Part shown: positions 62,342-64,000 of the stretch, piece after piece | Layout of the letters: every line of letters starts with the position of its first letter | Position numbering within the stretch: position 1 is the stretch's first letter | From: BRHc4a sp049323755 | GTDB lineage: Bacteria > Bacillota > Desulfotomaculia > Desulfotomaculales > Desulfocucumaceae | Length of the DNA stretch: 64,000 bases | Direction: 5' to 3' | Assembly (NCBI GenBank): GCA_049323755.1 | Contig: JBMOPE010000013.1 | Location: forward strand, 1-64,000 | Position numbers and translations under genes: made by a program | Notes under the pieces: generated by a model | What the model was told of the DNA's origin: nothing | The model's input: only the letters and a program-made list of their open reading frames with translations | Databases searched by the model: none

Positions 62342-62365
62342 GTAAATGCACTTTCATATACCATC

Positions 62366-62390
62366 AAGCCGGCATAGGCCGGCTTTTTCC
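62366..62390 (+). terminator. Terminator after the M50 protease gene
   Basis: AAGCCGGC (62,366-62,373) and GCCGGCTT (62,378-62,385) form a perfect 8-bp stem with a 4-nt loop, continuing into TTTTT. Confidence 0.88.
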
Positions 62391-62516
62391 GTTTGTTCTA
62401 TTTACGTTGCTGTATAAGTTCTCTGGCTTTTGTAAACAAAATAAAAAATCCAACATATTTATAAACAAACTATCTATAACAGCTCGATTACAGGTAATTT
62501 AGGGAGGAGTGGTGCA

Positions 62517-63167
62517 GTGAAGGCCAGAAGCGTGAATAATGCCAAAGGAATTGATGTCTCTCACTGGCAGGGTAATATTAAATGGAGTCTTGTGAAAAAT
62601 GACGGTATTTCCTTTGCCTTTATAAAGGCTACTGAAGGAGTTGATTACCTGGACCCGAAATTCTCAGTAAATCTGAAGGAGGCAAAAAAGGAGGGAATTC
62701 TTGTAGGAGCGTATCATTTTTGCACCCCTTCCAGCGTTGAAGACGCTTTATGCGAGGCCAGTCATTTTATCAATGTTATTATCAAACACGGCGGATTTAA
62801 TATCCTTGATTTGCCGCCAGTTATTGATATAGAGAAAGATGCAGGCCTTAACAGGGAACAGATATCGGAAATTGTCCATGCATGGACCAATAAAGTAAAA
62901 GAAGAGTCCGGCATTCCGCCGGCTATATATTCATACTCATATTTTATCCAAACTTATCTGGACGAAAAACTGTCTTACTGCCCACTTTGGCTTGCACATT
63001 ATGGCAGTAATCTGCCGTCCGAATGCTCCGGCTGGAAATCCTGGCTTTTTCTTCAATTCACAGACAAGGGAAAAGTAGGCGGAATTGATGGAAATATTGA
63101 TCTCAATGAATTTGACGGAGATATATCCAAATTAAAATTATTATGTAGAAAATCCCTCCATCATTAA
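62517..63167 (+). CDS. GH25 lysozyme-like muramidase
   Basis: This 216-residue protein is a glycoside hydrolase family 25 catalytic domain: GIDVSHWQGNIKW (start), SFAFIKATEGVDYLDPKF, GILVGAYHF, PPVIDIEKD (catalytic acids in DIE) and LWLAHYG. GH25 enzymes cut the MurNAc-GlcNAc bond of peptidoglycan. No signal peptide or wall-binding domain is present, suggesting release by lysis or action inside the sporulating cell. The start is GTG with GGGAGGAG upstream. Its last 4 bases overlap the convergent glucosaminidase gene. Confidence 0.92.
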   Translation: MKARSVNNAKGIDVSHWQGNIKWSLVKNDGISFAFIKATEGVDYLDPKFSVNLKEAKKEGILVGAYHFCTPSSVEDALCEASHFINVIIKHGGFNILDLPPVIDIEKDAGLNREQISEIVHAWTNKVKEESGIPPAIYSYSYFIQTYLDEKLSYCPLWLAHYGSNLPSECSGWKSWLFLQFTDKGKVGGIDGNIDLNEFDGDISKLKLLCRKSLHH

Positions 63168-63913
63168 GGCTGCTGTTGTTTTTTCATGTTAAGCACAACA
63201 GCGGCTAACTCTCCCCAGGTCACCCTTGCAGCCACCGGGTGTTTTTCAGTGATAAGCCCAAGCTCCTTCAACCTGTCGACAACATGCTGTTCAATATAAT
63301 GGCTGTCTAAAAGACCCAGTTTATCTACGACAACTGCGAGCATCTCTCTTGTTACAGGGCCTTTGGGAGAAGTTCCATCAAGTATTTTTTTATCTACTGC
63401 CTTTTTCCAGCTTGCCTTTGCCCAATCACTTACTGTGTCCACAAATCTGTTTACCTCAACTGGGATTTTAAAACCCTCCATAATACTGATAATTGATGAC
63501 GCATAATTGGGATCGGTGGCATATCCGGCTGACTGAAGCTTTCTGATATAATCCACAGGGTCTCCGGCGGCTGCAACAGCCGGTGCATATCGCTCATTTC
63601 CCCTTATAAATTCTGCATAATCCTTAAAAGACTCAGCGTAATTGTTGTATGCCCTGAACCTGCTTATCACCTCAATCCAATGCCCATCGTAATACTCTTT
63701 TGTAAGGACTACAACATAACCAGCGGGCCCCTTCCCCTTTATGTTAAAGAGATTTTTGCTATCCCTTCCGGTATTTATGTCCCTTACTATAAACTTACCC
63801 CATCCGGTTTCATGGGCAGATTGAGAAATCATAGAGGCTGCCGGCAAACCATAAACAAGCTGTGTCTCATATGCCCCAGGCATCAAATGGCTTATAAAAT
63901 CTATTGGATTCAT
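63164..63913 (-). CDS. Glucosaminidase-domain protein with C-terminal SLH-like region
   Basis: This 249-residue protein has a FlgJ/endo-beta-N-acetylglucosaminidase domain (about 1-150: PAASMISQSAHETGWGK with the catalytic Glu, SKNLFNIKGKG, YNNYAESFKDYAEFI, YIRKLQSAGYATDPNYA). Residues 160-249 resemble S-layer-homology repeats (DWAKASWKKAVDKKILDG, VTREMLAVVVDKLG, ARVTWGELAAVVLNM). There is no signal peptide. It is convergent with, and overlaps, the GH25 gene; both act on the cell wall. Confidence 0.85.
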   Translation of the reverse strand: MNPIDFISHLMPGAYETQLVYGLPAASMISQSAHETGWGKFIVRDINTGRDSKNLFNIKGKGPAGYVVVLTKEYYDGHWIEVISRFRAYNNYAESFKDYAEFIRGNERYAPAVAAAGDPVDYIRKLQSAGYATDPNYASSIISIMEGFKIPVEVNRFVDTVSDWAKASWKKAVDKKILDGTSPKGPVTREMLAVVVDKLGLLDSHYIEQHVVDRLKELGLITEKHPVAARVTWGELAAVVLNMKKQQQP

Positions 63914-64000
63914 ATCAGCTTCCCCCCTGATATCATTGAACGGTCAACTAATTTACACGATATACTATGTTAAACTATAGCTTATTCGTTCCGGGTAGCA

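Overview
The window looks like the chromosome of a spore-forming anaerobic Firmicute, most likely of the Clostridia (Peptococcaceae/Desulfotomaculum-like). The evidence is a YabG-type sporulation-protease fragment, an exosporium/coat-type protein, rubrerythrin, an ADP-forming acyl-CoA synthetase pair, a TRAP transporter, a SecA2-type ATPase, strong AGGAGG-type ribosome sites and frequent TTG/GTG starts. No rRNA, tRNA or CRISPR array was seen.

Positions 1-16,931 are the right-hand part of a Tn7-like transposon. All its genes lie on the minus strand. A full tnsABCDE set (8,926-16,792) ends in an intrinsic terminator. The right end is readable to the base: tandem 20-bp TnsB-type sites, then an 8-bp terminal sequence starting TGT when read inward, ending at 16,931. 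The left end lies outside the window. Cargo between tnsE and the window start reads like a defence or nucleic-acid-modification island: an XRE regulator with its own operator, a B12-binding radical SAM enzyme, a divergent uracil-DNA-glycosylase-like protein, a 38-codon ORF, a C5-cytosine DNA methyltransferase overlapping a UvrD helicase/Cas4-type nuclease fusion, an HD dGTPase and a small HEPN-like protein.

Positions 17,000-35,700 are host housekeeping and accessory genes: a LysM protein, a DUF4855 protein, a nitrate/sulfonate-type ABC operon beside a PAS histidine kinase, an FAD oxidoreductase coupled to a 58-residue zinc ribbon, rubrerythrin, a cyclase-family hydrolase, a MocR regulator divergent from an acetyltransferase with a palindromic operator between them, SecA2 and several lipoproteins. 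Positions 35,729-36,021 hold a strong promoter, a branched RNA fold and two terminators, a good candidate for an undescribed ncRNA, ahead of a MutS2 that lacks its Smr domain. Next come carbonic anhydrase, an MFS exporter, a deacetylase/DUF4015 fusion, a truncated yabG, a Na/Pi cotransporter, DegV, a Rossmann protein, an ADP-forming acyl-CoA synthetase pair and a TRAP operon behind a leader with tandem terminators. Four copies of a dispersed intergenic repeat (two hairpins plus G-tracts) lie at 29.3, 42.9, 43.5 and 45.5 kb.

Positions 54,000-64,000 are sporulation- and envelope-flavoured: a coat-type protein with an Asp/Trp/Lys repeat insert, two small beta-sandwich proteins, then a distinctive pair consisting of a FeeM/autoinducer-synthase-like acyltransferase fused to a cyclic-nucleotide-binding domain and a B12-type radical SAM enzyme. 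The pair follows a promoter with two ACCATA/TATGGT operators and a structured leader. The window ends with a small HExxH protein, a YbaK deacylase, an M50 protease and two cell-wall hydrolases. The transposon cargo and the FeeM-like/radical SAM pair are the two best candidates for an undescribed system.
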